Source: an uncultured Lachnospiraceae bacterium (GTDB lineage Bacteria; Bacillota; Clostridia; Lachnospirales; Lachnospiraceae). From it: a stretch of DNA of 34,823 nucleotides. The notes below the pieces were generated by a model, which was not told where the DNA came from, searched no databases, and saw nothing but the letters and a program-made list of their open reading frames with translations. Positions 6,023 to 15,029 of the stretch are shown here, piece after piece (the stretch's first letter is position 1; each line of letters starts with the position of its first letter). Position numbers and translations under genes: made by a program. The DNA lies in the NCBI GenBank assembly GCA_946616835.1, contig CAMOJK010000018.1:1-34823 (forward strand). Reading direction: 5' to 3'.

Positions 6023-8464
6023 ATGAACGAGAAAGCATTACGAATTTTGGAATTTAATAAAATAACAGATACTCTATCCGGATTTGCAGGCAGCGAACCT
6101 GCAAAAAAGATGTGTCATTCACTGCGTCCCTCTTCAAACAGGGATTGGGTAGTACATGCCCAGGACGAAACGGAATCTGCACTGAAAAGGATACTAAAAA
6201 ATGACCGCATATCCTTCGGCTACAATATTGATGTAAGGCCCCTGCTGAAAGCTGCATCAATCGGAAGGATGTTGTCTGCAGCAGAACTCCTGTGCATATC
6301 CAGGCTGCTTGCCAATGTATCTTCCGTAATTGCCTACAACAGCGAATCAGACAGTCAAAAAGGAAATTCCTCAGAAGAACAAAAAAACGAAGACTGTCTC
6401 GAAGAATATTTCAAAGTACTTGATCCCTTGGGATTTCTTGCAGATGAGATTACCAGATGCATCTTAAATGATGATGAGCTTAATGATGATGCCAGCAGCA
6501 GGCTCCGGGATATAAGGAACGAAAAGAAGGTCACTTCCGGCAGGATACAGTCACACCTTACCAAAATGGTAAATGATACTTACCGCACATACCTGCAGGA
6601 TAATATCATTACCCTGCGCGATGGCAGATACTGCATTCCTGTCAGAGCCGAATATAAATCCCAGGTTCCCGGAATGTTACACGACAGATCCGCCAGCGGT
6701 TCTACACTCTTTATCGAACCTGCTGCCATAGTGGAACTAAACAACAAGCTCCGTGAACTTGAGATTGCAGAGGATGATGAAATAAGACGGATTCTTTCCG
6801 AGCTTTCAGCAAAATGTTCCGTCTACAGCGAGACTATAAACGAAGATCAGAAGACCATTACCCTTCTGGATTTTATCTTCGCCAAGGCTAAATATGCCCT
6901 GAGTCTTGATGCCACCAGGCCTTTATATGCCGAAGATGGTGCCCGTATAATAGAGCTCAGAAAAGCAAGACATCCGCTCCTTGACCGTAAAACTGTGGTT
7001 CCAATCGATATTGCCCTTGGCAGAGACTACAATCTGCTGATAATAACAGGCCCCAATACCGGTGGAAAAACCGTTTCCTTAAAGACAGTGGGACTGCTTA
7101 CGCTTATGGGGCAGGCTGGGCTCCATATTCCGGCCTTAGACCATTCTGCTCTGGCTTTTTTCAACGAAGTATATGCAGATATCGGTGACGAGCAAAGCAT
7201 CGAACAAAGCCTCTCCACTTTTTCATCACATATGACTTCAATAGTAGATATTCTGAAAAAAGCTGACAATAACTCCTTATGCCTTTTTGACGAGCTTGGA
7301 GCCGGAACAGATCCCGAAGAAGGTGCAGCCCTTGCAGTCTCCATACTGGATGACCTTCATAAAAATGGGATCTGCTGTATGGCCACCACCCACTACAGTG
7401 AGCTGAAAATCTATGCACTCACAAACGATGGTGTAGAAAATGCCTGTTGCGAATTTGATGTGGAATCCCTGAAGCCAACCTACAGACTTCTTACCGGAAT
7501 TCCCGGCAAAAGCAACGCCTTTGCCATTTCTGCAAAGTTAGGTCTTCCGGAAGCAATAATAAAAGGTGCTGAAAAATACATAAGCAGCGAGGAGGAGAGT
7601 TTTGAAAACATAGTATCCGACCTGGAGGAAAGGCGGATACAAATGGAAAATGACAGAAAACTTTTGGACGAAGCTCTCACTGATATGAGACGTCGAGAAA
7701 AAATACTTTCCGATAAGGAAGACAAGATATATGAAAAGCGTGAAAAAATAATCGCTGACGCAAGGTCCGAGGCCAAAGATATACTTCAGGGTGCCAAAGA
7801 TATTGCAGATGAATCGATCCGTGCCTTTACAAAGCAGGGAGCACAGATGAAGCCCTCCACAATGGAAAAGAAGCGATCAGCTCTTCGTGAATGGATTTCA
7901 AAAGAGGAAGAAGCAATCTACGAGGAAGCAATGAAAAATTCCCGCAGAAAAAAAACAGCTGAAGATTCATCCGAAACGATAAAGCGTCTGGATCTTTCAC
8001 AGGTAAAGGCAGGTATGCTTGTCCATGTCGTCTCCCTTGGCATTGATGCTACCGTCACCACCCTTCCTGACAAAAAAGGCAATGTAACGATACAAAACGG
8101 TGTGATATCATCAAAAGTGAAAGTGTCCGACTTAATACCCGCCAGAGAATCTCAAACGACCGAAAAAGTAAGGTCAGGTGGCAGCAAGCGTGCGGCTGTG
8201 GGATACGCCAAGTCATCCGGCATACATATGGAAATAAATGTCATTGGAGACACAGTGGACGATGCAGTAGTAAAAGTAGATAAATACCTTGATGATGCAT
8301 GCATAGCAGGACTCCAGTCTGTCAGAATTATACACGGCAAAGGCACCGGAGCGCTTAAAAATGCCATACATGACCTGTTACGAAAATCACCTGTGGTGGA
8401 CAGCTTTTCCATAGCTCCCCACGGCGAGGGTGATGCAGGTGTCACGGTAGCAAAACTAAAATAA
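6023..8464 (+). CDS. mutS2: MutS2 family protein (ATPase with C-terminal Smr domain)
   Basis: 813 residues, typical for MutS2, a DNA- and ribosome-associated ATPase linked to suppression of recombination and to rescue of collided ribosomes. Core/clamp segments fill about residues 1-300. Walker A GPNTGGKT is at 343-350, Walker B region CLFDELGAGTDPEEG follows, and the conserved TTHYSELK comes after that. A long coiled-coil insert with repeated KRE/EE runs spans about 520-630. The Smr domain is the last ~80 residues, with HGKGTGALKNAIH intact, but the usual LDLRG motif reads INVIG, lacking the Asp and Arg of canonical Smr nucleases. The ATG has no visible Shine-Dalgarno sequence; TAATAT lies just upstream. 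It is divergent from the zincin operon, and the response regulator starts 11 bases after its stop. Confidence 0.95.
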   Translation: MNEKALRILEFNKITDTLSGFAGSEPAKKMCHSLRPSSNRDWVVHAQDETESALKRILKNDRISFGYNIDVRPLLKAASIGRMLSAAELLCISRLLANVSSVIAYNSESDSQKGNSSEEQKNEDCLEEYFKVLDPLGFLADEITRCILNDDELNDDASSRLRDIRNEKKVTSGRIQSHLTKMVNDTYRTYLQDNIITLRDGRYCIPVRAEYKSQVPGMLHDRSASGSTLFIEPAAIVELNNKLRELEIAEDDEIRRILSELSAKCSVYSETINEDQKTITLLDFIFAKAKYALSLDATRPLYAEDGARIIELRKARHPLLDRKTVVPIDIALGRDYNLLIITGPNTGGKTVSLKTVGLLTLMGQAGLHIPALDHSALAFFNEVYADIGDEQSIEQSLSTFSSHMTSIVDILKKADNNSLCLFDELGAGTDPEEGAALAVSILDDLHKNGICCMATTHYSELKIYALTNDGVENACCEFDVESLKPTYRLLTGIPGKSNAFAISAKLGLPEAIIKGAEKYISSEEESFENIVSDLEERRIQMENDRKLLDEALTDMRRREKILSDKEDKIYEKREKIIADARSEAKDILQGAKDIADESIRAFTKQGAQMKPSTMEKKRSALREWISKEEEAIYEEAMKNSRRKKTAEDSSETIKRLDLSQVKAGMLVHVVSLGIDATVTTLPDKKGNVTIQNGVISSKVKVSDLIPARESQTTEKVRSGGSKRAAVGYAKSSGIHMEINVIGDTVDDAVVKVDKYLDDACIAGLQSVRIIHGKGTGALKNAIHDLLRKSPVVDSFSIAPHGEGDAGVTVAKLK

Positions 8465-8475
8465 CGGAGGAAAAA

Positions 8476-9186
8476 ATGGCAGCAAGCAAACAACGCATAC
8501 TCATTGTAGATGATGACGAAAATATCGCAGAACTCATCAGCCTGTATCTCACGAAGGAATGTTATGATACACGGATAGTGGGCGACGGCGAATCAGCACT
8601 GTCGGCAATTAAAGAATTTGTTCCCAACCTCATTCTTCTTGACCTCATGCTGCCGGGCATTGACGGCTATCAGGTCTGCAGAGAAGTCCGCAAGGATTCA
8701 TCAATACCTATCATTATTCTGTCAGCCAAGGGTGAGGTATTTGACAAGGTATTAGGTCTCGAACTCGGTGCTGATGATTACATGGAAAAACCTTTTGACT
8801 CCAAGGAACTGGTAGCCAGAGTAAAAGCCGTACTTCGACGCTACCAGACTGAGCCTGCTGCCCCCGTGGCAGAATCCTCTGAAAATGAAGTCAGGTATCC
8901 GGATCTCGTAGTCAATAAAACTAATTACAGTGTCCTTTACATGGGGCGCAAGATCGATATGCCGCCTAAGGAACTGGAGCTTCTTTTCTTTCTGGCATCT
9001 ACCCCTAACCATGTCTATACCAGGGATCAGCTCCTTGACCAAATATGGGGATACGAATATATCGGTGATACCAGAACCGTTGATGTCCACATCAAGAGAA
9101 TAAGAGAAAAGATCCGGGACAATGCAAATTGGCGAATTGCTACCATTTGGGGCGTAGGTTATAAATTCGACACCACTCCACAGTAA
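8476..9186 (+). CDS. OmpR/PhoB-type response regulator
   Basis: 236 residues. The receiver domain is residues 7-120, with acidic pocket D12-D13, phospho-acceptor D56 (LILLDLMLPG) and K105 (MEKPF). The winged-helix DNA-binding domain spans about 140-234, with the family signatures DQLLDQIWGYEY and RTVDVHIKRIREKI. GGAGGAAAAA precedes the ATG. The partner kinase follows after 18 bases, so the pair forms a two-component system. Because it follows mutS2 by 11 bases, its transcription probably depends at least partly on the mutS2 promoter. The regulated genes cannot be told from this sequence. The domain call is firm; the specific orthologue is not recognised. Confidence 0.95.
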   Translation: MAASKQRILIVDDDENIAELISLYLTKECYDTRIVGDGESALSAIKEFVPNLILLDLMLPGIDGYQVCREVRKDSSIPIIILSAKGEVFDKVLGLELGADDYMEKPFDSKELVARVKAVLRRYQTEPAAPVAESSENEVRYPDLVVNKTNYSVLYMGRKIDMPPKELELLFFLASTPNHVYTRDQLLDQIWGYEYIGDTRTVDVHIKRIREKIRDNANWRIATIWGVGYKFDTTPQ

Positions 9187-9204
9187 AGAGCCTTTTAAAA
9201 AAAG

Positions 9205-10638
9205 ATGAGAAAAACCCTTTATTTAAAAATGCTCATAGCCTATCTTATCTTTGCAGTTTTCGGCTTTATCATAGTTTCCACATTCATGCAGCAGATGACA
9301 ATAAGACAGCTGGAACAAGATAAAGCCAGGGAGCTGTACAAAAACGCCTCACTTTTAGCACAGAATGAGGCTCTGGCCGTTTACAAAAACGAAATGTCCC
9401 TCATATCACTAAAGGATATTATAGACAGGAACGCTGCCATTTCTGATGAGGTGATTCGCATAGTAAACCCTTCCGGTCTGATAATAGTCTCATCAGATTA
9501 TGATCTGGATATAGATAATCCCGAAATAATAGATAAATTTGATGCCACATCTCTCTCAGGCTCTTTTTACAGTGTTGGAACATTTTATGACTCGCTTGAT
9601 GGAACATACCTTACGGTTGCATCTCCCATCACTTCAGGACCGGTAGTACATGGTTATGTTGTCGCCTCCTACGATACTGAAATGCTGGCGGAATCCGCCA
9701 ATCATTTGCTTAACCTTGATTATATTCTATTACTCATTATGTTTCTGCTGTCCCTGATAATTCTCATCTTCTTTACTGAACTGGTTTATATTCCTCTACG
9801 GAAAATAATAACAGGTACAGAGCAGTACGCTTCAGGCAATCTGCATTATGAAATATCCATAGAAAGCGACGATGAAATAGGCTATCTTGCAGCATCTCTT
9901 GCATACATGGCGCAGGAACTTGCAAAGGGTGAAGACAACCAGAAAAAGATTGTTGCCAATGTTTCACATGATTTTAGATCTCCCCTTACATCAATAAAGG
10001 GCTATCTGGAAGCCATGAATGATGGGACCATCCCTCCTGAGCTTTTTCCCAAATATACCGGTATAGTAATAAATGAAACCGACAGACTGATTAAACTCAC
10101 AAACAACCTGTTGACACTTAACAATCTTAATACAAGCGGAATGATCCTGGAACGCACGGATTTCGATATCAACAATGTGATCAGACAGACAGCATCAACT
10201 TTTGAGGGTAGTTGCCGTGGAAAGATGATCACCATAGAACTGGCCCTGACCGGGGACATGCTCTATGTGAATGCAGATTTAGGAAAGATACAGCAGGTTC
10301 TCTACAACCTGATAGACAATGCCATAAAATTCAGCCACAAAAACTCCATAATACGCATAGAGACTACGGAAAAGCACAACAAAGTATTCGTTTCCGTAAA
10401 AGACAGCGGCATAGGAATCCCCAAAGAAAGCGTTCCTCTTGTATTTGACCGTTTCTATAAAAGCGATCTTTCCAGAGGAAAAGATAAAAAGGGCACGGGT
10501 CTTGGGCTTTCAATCACCCGCGAGATCATCCGTGCTCATAAAGAAAATATTAATGTTATATCAACTGAGGGTGTCGGCTCAGAATTTATATTCTCTCTCC
10601 CCCTTTCTGATGATGATGTCACCGGAGAGGATGAGTAG
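9205..10638 (+). CDS. Membrane sensor histidine kinase
   Basis: 477 residues. A transmembrane helix at about 8-28, an extracytoplasmic sensor of roughly 140 residues and a second helix at about 172-192 frame a small ligand-sensing domain. A HAMP segment follows (about 193-245), then HisKA with the phospho-acceptor His255 in VSHDFRSPLTSIKGY. The ATPase domain has N372 (LYNLIDNAIKFS), the G1 box DSGIGIP and the G2 box GTGLGLS. All catalytic motifs look intact. The ribosome binding site is weak (a run of A before ATG), so translation may be coupled to the regulator gene just upstream. The gene ends one base from the stop of the receiver-HPt gene on the other strand. The sensed signal is unknown. 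Confidence 0.94.
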   Translation: MRKTLYLKMLIAYLIFAVFGFIIVSTFMQQMTIRQLEQDKARELYKNASLLAQNEALAVYKNEMSLISLKDIIDRNAAISDEVIRIVNPSGLIIVSSDYDLDIDNPEIIDKFDATSLSGSFYSVGTFYDSLDGTYLTVASPITSGPVVHGYVVASYDTEMLAESANHLLNLDYILLLIMFLLSLIILIFFTELVYIPLRKIITGTEQYASGNLHYEISIESDDEIGYLAASLAYMAQELAKGEDNQKKIVANVSHDFRSPLTSIKGYLEAMNDGTIPPELFPKYTGIVINETDRLIKLTNNLLTLNNLNTSGMILERTDFDINNVIRQTASTFEGSCRGKMITIELALTGDMLYVNADLGKIQQVLYNLIDNAIKFSHKNSIIRIETTEKHNKVFVSVKDSGIGIPKESVPLVFDRFYKSDLSRGKDKKGTGLGLSITREIIRAHKENINVISTEGVGSEFIFSLPLSDDDVTGEDE

Positions 10639-10639
10639 C

Positions 10640-11665
10640 CTAAAGCAAAGCAGCTATGCCCTTAAAGTCCATTTTAAGCCATAGTTCTCTCAGTCTGTCA
10701 TACTTTTCCTTTTCGTATAAAGGCACCTCATAGGATTCCAGGTCACTTATGATGGATTCCATATTGTCATAGTCCATGCGAAGGGCATAGCCTCCAAGCA
10801 TTTCATAAGCCTCTGCAAGCATTTCCGAAGAGATAACTGGCTTTTTCGTTTCCTCATCTGCTGACCTTCCAAAGACTTCTCCAAGTCCCAGACTGCACTC
10901 CTCATACATATCAAGCAACGGCTCTGTCTTTTCATTTATACGGTTTATATTACCGTTTTTCCCTGCATCTTCCAGCTCTTCAGCCAGTCTGGAAAGACTC
11001 ATTACACCTATTATTCCCGCCGTACTTTTAAGGGCATGCACTTTGATAGTATAGTTGTCCCAGTCTTCATTCTCATAAAAATCACGGATTTCTTTTATCC
11101 TTAGTTCAGATGTTGAAAAGAATATTTCCAGCGCATCCCTATACTCATCAATTCCACCACAGTTATCAATACCCTTGTCAAAACTTATCCATTTTATCTC
11201 CTTAATCCTTTGCGCCCAATCAGGAAAAATCTGTGCATCATTTTCCTGCGTCACAGCTTCATCAACACCGGTTTCGTCCTCTGCCATATACTCCATGACC
11301 TTGTTGCAAAGCAGTCTGCCGTTTACCGGTTTCTGGATATAATCGCAAAAACCTGTATCCTTGTACGCCTGCCCGCCATCCTCAACAGAATTTGCAGTAA
11401 GAACTATACAAGGCGTTTTTCCATTCAGCCCGACTGAATCACTTTTGATTGCCTTAAAAGCAGCTACCCCATCCATATCCGGCATCATATGATCCATAAG
11501 GATAAGGGCATACTTTTCCTTTTGTGCCTTCTCTATTGCCTCCGGTCCCGATGTTGCGGAATCTGCCTGAATCCCCCTCTTGGAAAGCAGCTTTTTTATC
11601 AGGATATTATTCATATCCGTATCATCAACTACAAGAACTTTTCCCAGTGAATTGATATCTGTCAT
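10640..11665 (-). CDS. Receiver domain fused to a histidine phosphotransfer (HPt) domain
   Basis: 341 residues from the ATG at 11665, preferred over an in-frame TTG at 11686 because AAAGGGGGG directly precedes it. The receiver occupies about 1-120: VVDDTD, phospho-acceptor D58 in LILMDHMMPDMDG and the Lys in YIQKPVNG. An HPt domain follows at about 170-260 with HALKSTAGIIG, where His is the expected phospho-acceptor. The last ~70 residues are helical and acidic and are not assigned. There is no DNA-binding or kinase domain, so it probably acts as a phosphorelay element. It is the last gene of the potABCD-aldehyde dehydrogenase run, 25 bases after the dehydrogenase stop, and converges on the histidine kinase gene with a one-base gap. 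Whether that kinase talks to it is untested. Confidence 0.88.
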   Translation of the reverse strand: MTDINSLGKVLVVDDTDMNNILIKKLLSKRGIQADSATSGPEAIEKAQKEKYALILMDHMMPDMDGVAAFKAIKSDSVGLNGKTPCIVLTANSVEDGGQAYKDTGFCDYIQKPVNGRLLCNKVMEYMAEDETGVDEAVTQENDAQIFPDWAQRIKEIKWISFDKGIDNCGGIDEYRDALEIFFSTSELRIKEIRDFYENEDWDNYTIKVHALKSTAGIIGVMSLSRLAEELEDAGKNGNINRINEKTEPLLDMYEECSLGLGEVFGRSADEETKKPVISSEMLAEAYEMLGGYALRMDYDNMESIISDLESYEVPLYEKEKYDRLRELWLKMDFKGIAALL

Positions 11666-11690
11666 CTTCCCCCCTTTTACTGTCAAAACC

Positions 11691-13070
11691 TCACCTTAAG
11701 AATAGTCTTAACAGCTTTTCATTTAATTTTGTATAAGGCTGGTAACGCATAGGCATATCTATCCAGTTCTTCTTATCCAGTATACTCTTCTCATGTGTAA
11801 AAGTATAGAAACCACGCTTTCCATGATAAGCCCCCATTCCACTCTCTCCCACTCCGCCAAAAGGCATCTCGCTGGTCGCAAGATGTACTACGGCATCATT
11901 TATGCAACCACCGCCATAGCGGCATTTCTCAGTAACCTTTTTGATATTTCCCTTATCCGTTGAAAAAATGTACAACGCCAGCGGCTTTGCATGGTCTTCA
12001 ACCATATCTATAGCATCCTGCAGATTCTTATATGTGATGACAGGCATTATGGGTCCAAATATCTCCTGGCTCATCACCGGATCATCCCAGTTCACATTAT
12101 CCATAACAGTCGGTTCTATGCGAAGCGACTCTGCATCACGCTTTCCACCATGTACCACCTTATCACTTTCTATCAGGGAACAAATCCTGTCATAATGTTT
12201 TTTATTAATTATCTTGCCGTAATCCCTGTTCTCTAGCGGATGACGACCGAACTGTCTTATGATTTCCTTCTTCACATATACCAAAAAATCGTCCTTTACC
12301 AGCTCATCACAGAGAATATAATCCGGTGAAACACAGGTCTGACCACAGTTCATAAACTTGGCAAAAACGATACGCCTTGCTGCCAGCTTAAGCTTGGCCG
12401 TGCTGTCAACTATGCATGGACACTTTCCCCCAAGCTCAAGAGTCACCGGGGTAAGATTTTCAGCAGCATGGCGCAACACTTCCCTGCCAACCGCCTGAGA
12501 ACCTGTAAAAAAGATATAGTCAAATTTCTGTTTCAACAGAAAACGGTTTTCATCTCTCCCACCTGTAAAAACCGTCACATACTCACTTTTAAAAGTCTCC
12601 CTTATCATCCTGGCCATAACCGCTGATGTTGCCTGGGAATACGCTGAGGGCTTAAGCACTATGGTATTGCCGGCCGCAAGCGCATTTATAAGCGGTGCCA
12701 TTGATAACAGAAAGGGATAATTCCAGGGACTCATGATGAGCACATTGCCATAGGGGCAGGGCATGATCCTGCTTATAGCATGAAAATTCGTGATCGGCGT
12801 AGGTACGCGTCTAATGGCAGCATACCTGCCTATATGACGCAGCATGTAACTGATCTCGCTTAATGCCAGTCCAACTTCACAGATATAGGCTTCCATCCCG
12901 GACTTACCAAGGTCCATACGGAGAGCTGCCTGGATTTCGGGTTCATACTTTCTTATGGCTCGGGCAAGTTTCTTTAGTGCCCGGATACGATAGCCTACCG
13001 GCAGTGTTGCCCCGGTTTTAAAGAAAGCACGCTGCTTATTTATAATCCGTTCTTTTTCTGTATCTGTCAT
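11691..13070 (-). CDS. NAD(P)-dependent aldehyde dehydrogenase, class 3-like
   Basis: 459 residues, matching the short class 3/fatty-aldehyde type rather than the ~490-residue classes. The catalytic Cys246 sits in NCGQTCVSP, the general base Glu212 in LELGGK, and SPWNYPF at 114-120 is the cofactor-region signature. The C-terminal FGGVGESGMGAYHGK is conserved for this class. It should oxidise an aldehyde to the carboxylate with NAD(P)+. GGGAGAGCAATA precedes the ATG, and the gene starts 20 bases after potD. Its position behind a polyamine uptake operon suggests an aminoaldehyde from polyamine breakdown as a substrate, but its class argues equally for long-chain or aromatic aldehydes. Confidence 0.93.
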   Translation of the reverse strand: MTDTEKERIINKQRAFFKTGATLPVGYRIRALKKLARAIRKYEPEIQAALRMDLGKSGMEAYICEVGLALSEISYMLRHIGRYAAIRRVPTPITNFHAISRIMPCPYGNVLIMSPWNYPFLLSMAPLINALAAGNTIVLKPSAYSQATSAVMARMIRETFKSEYVTVFTGGRDENRFLLKQKFDYIFFTGSQAVGREVLRHAAENLTPVTLELGGKCPCIVDSTAKLKLAARRIVFAKFMNCGQTCVSPDYILCDELVKDDFLVYVKKEIIRQFGRHPLENRDYGKIINKKHYDRICSLIESDKVVHGGKRDAESLRIEPTVMDNVNWDDPVMSQEIFGPIMPVITYKNLQDAIDMVEDHAKPLALYIFSTDKGNIKKVTEKCRYGGGCINDAVVHLATSEMPFGGVGESGMGAYHGKRGFYTFTHEKSILDKKNWIDMPMRYQPYTKLNEKLLRLFLR

Positions 13071-13090
13071 TATTGCTCTCCCGTGATCAA

Positions 13091-14143
13091 TTACTCTGAC
13101 TTTATATCCTTCCAGTAATCATTCATAAGGTTTACTGTATCATCATCGAGTCGCTGATAAACCTCGCAGCCACTCATGTCATCCAGATCAGGGAAGAGTG
13201 TCTTATTATTTCTTACTTCCTCATCCAGATTAGCAATTGTTGCCTGATTTGATGTTGCATAATATACATACTCAAAATTCTTTTCCGCTACATCCTCTCG
13301 GCATACCAGATAGTCCAGGAACTCATATACTGCATCCTGATTCTCACATTCCTTTGTCATAGCCCAGCAGTCAATCCACAGGTTTGTCCCCTCCTTTGGA
13401 ATGACATACTTAAGCTTGTCATTTTCAAGTTCAGCCAATATACCGTCTCCGGAATAAACTACACCTATTGCCGCATTCTCAGCAATCATCTCGTCCCTGA
13501 CCTCATCTACCAGATATTGGTATACATCAGGCTTCTGCTCTATAAGAAGATTCTTTGCAGCCTCCAGCTCTGCCCGGTCTGTAGTATTACAGGAATGCCC
13601 CTGATACTTTTCCGCTATCATAAATGCATCACGCATACTGTTCTGCATATATATCGATCCTGAATATTTGCCGTTAAAGAGAGCATCCCAACTGTCAATT
13701 TCCTCATCTACCATTTCAGTATTGTAAAGGATTCCCACCGTTCCCCAGAAATATGGCAGAACATACTTATTTCCTTCATCAAATGTACTGCAGAATTCCC
13801 AGATTTCCGGACTTATATTATCGATATGCTCAAACTTTGAAAAATCCATTTCCTGAAGGGAGCCCTCTGCCATCATCTTCATAAGCACATATTCCGAAGT
13901 GCAGAGACAGTCATACTTAACCGCTCCTGCTGAATATTTTGCATAAAGCTCCTCCGGTGTGGATGCCTCTTCGTATAGCACTTCTATACCTGTCTCTGCC
14001 GTAAAATCATCAAGAATTTCAGGATCTATGTACATACCGTAATTGAACACGGTGATGGATTCCTTCGTTCCGCTGTTGCAGCCCGAAAATACACAAACCG
14101 AGCCTATGGCAAGTGCCAGCAGTAAAGCCATTCTTTTCTTCAT
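13091..14143 (-). CDS. potD: Spermidine/putrescine ABC transporter substrate-binding lipoprotein
   Basis: 350 residues. An N-terminal lipoprotein signal peptide with the lipobox VFSGC places the acylated cysteine at residue 22. The mature protein begins with ITVFNYGMYIDPEIL and has the PotD-type fold with PYFWGTVGILYN and NLWIDCWAM. It binds polyamine outside the membrane and delivers it to PotB/PotC. AAAGGTGAAAAA precedes the ATG. It comes last of the four transporter genes and is separated from potC by 97 bases holding a stem-loop, an arrangement often used to make more of the binding protein. Polyamine specificity is inferred from family resemblance and the full potABCD set; a related ligand cannot be excluded. 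Confidence 0.92.
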   Translation of the reverse strand: MKKRMALLLALAIGSVCVFSGCNSGTKESITVFNYGMYIDPEILDDFTAETGIEVLYEEASTPEELYAKYSAGAVKYDCLCTSEYVLMKMMAEGSLQEMDFSKFEHIDNISPEIWEFCSTFDEGNKYVLPYFWGTVGILYNTEMVDEEIDSWDALFNGKYSGSIYMQNSMRDAFMIAEKYQGHSCNTTDRAELEAAKNLLIEQKPDVYQYLVDEVRDEMIAENAAIGVVYSGDGILAELENDKLKYVIPKEGTNLWIDCWAMTKECENQDAVYEFLDYLVCREDVAEKNFEYVYYATSNQATIANLDEEVRNNKTLFPDLDDMSGCEVYQRLDDDTVNLMNDYWKDIKSE

Positions 14144-14179
14144 TTTTTCACCTTTCTGCCGCTTTTAGCAGCTGCACAT

Positions 14180-14206
14180 AGAGAATTTTGCGCAGTCAGA
14201 TTCTCT
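14180..14206 (-). other. Intergenic stem-loop upstream of potD
   Basis: Perfect 7-bp stem AGAGAAT/ATTCTCT with a 13-base loop, about 37 bases before the potD start, in the 97-base potC-potD gap. There is no T run after it, so it is unlikely to be a terminator. A processing or mRNA-stabilising role ahead of the binding-protein gene is plausible inference. Confidence 0.45.
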
Positions 14207-14240
14207 GATGCGATATAGAACATTGAACCGCTTTGCGATA

Positions 14241-15029
14241 TCAGTGTTCAATTTTATTCTTTTTGGGTGCCGTCAGTATATTGACAGCTACGAGTAACAA
14301 TACAGTTATTATAAATATTACTGTTGAAAGTGCATACATGCTGGGCTCAATCCCCCTTCTCTTTTCCGCATATACCATAGTGGAAAGATTATCGAATCCT
14401 GCCCCCTTTGTAAAAAATGTTATCACGAAATCATCCATGGACATTGTAACGGCCATAAAGAACCCGGCCAGCATACCGGGAATTATCTCCGGAAGTATCA
14501 CCTTGAAAAACGAATATACCGGTCCGCCGCCCAAATCCCTTGCAGCTTCGTAGGTGCTGACATCAATCTGATTAAACCGTGGCATGATATTCAATATCAC
14601 ATAGGGAATATTAAATGTGATATGTGCTAACAGGACGCTTGTAAAATTGAGCTTCATGAAGCTGATAAAGAAAAGCATCATGGCAATTCCGGTAACTATA
14701 TCGGCATTCAGCATAGGGATATTTGTTACGGTCATGACAAGTGAATACTGCCTCTTGTTCATGGCGTCAATACCTATGCAAGCCACAAGTCCTAACAGGG
14801 TGGCTATTACGGCGCTTATAAGTGCCAGCACTACAGTATTGCCAAATGCATTCATTATCCTCGTAGATTGGAACATGTCAGCGTACCATTTTAATGAAAA
14901 TCCCCCCCAGGAAGCATATGTCTTTTTGGAATTAAAAGACAGCACAATAAGCACCAGAATCGGTGCATACATGAAAGCCATCACTATAGCCACATAAAAC
15001 CTGCAGAAAAAGCTCTTAAGCCCTACCAT
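14241..15029 (-). CDS. potC: Spermidine/putrescine ABC transporter permease (PotC)
   Basis: 262 residues with about six transmembrane segments and the binding-protein-dependent transport signature at the EAA loop: YEAARDLGGGPVYSFFKVIL. SMDDFVITFF is typical of PotC. It forms the membrane channel with PotB. The ATG overlaps the potB stop by seven bases, consistent with translational coupling. Confidence 0.93.
   Translation of the reverse strand: MVGLKSFFCRFYVAIVMAFMYAPILVLIVLSFNSKKTYASWGGFSLKWYADMFQSTRIMNAFGNTVVLALISAVIATLLGLVACIGIDAMNKRQYSLVMTVTNIPMLNADIVTGIAMMLFFISFMKLNFTSVLLAHITFNIPYVILNIMPRFNQIDVSTYEAARDLGGGPVYSFFKVILPEIIPGMLAGFFMAVTMSMDDFVITFFTKGAGFDNLSTMVYAEKRRGIEPSMYALSTVIFIITVLLLVAVNILTAPKKNKIEH

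Noticed and set aside
7027-7776. Minus-strand open frames inside mutS2
   Set aside because: They are shadows opposite a strongly conserved MutS2 sequence and lack start signals.
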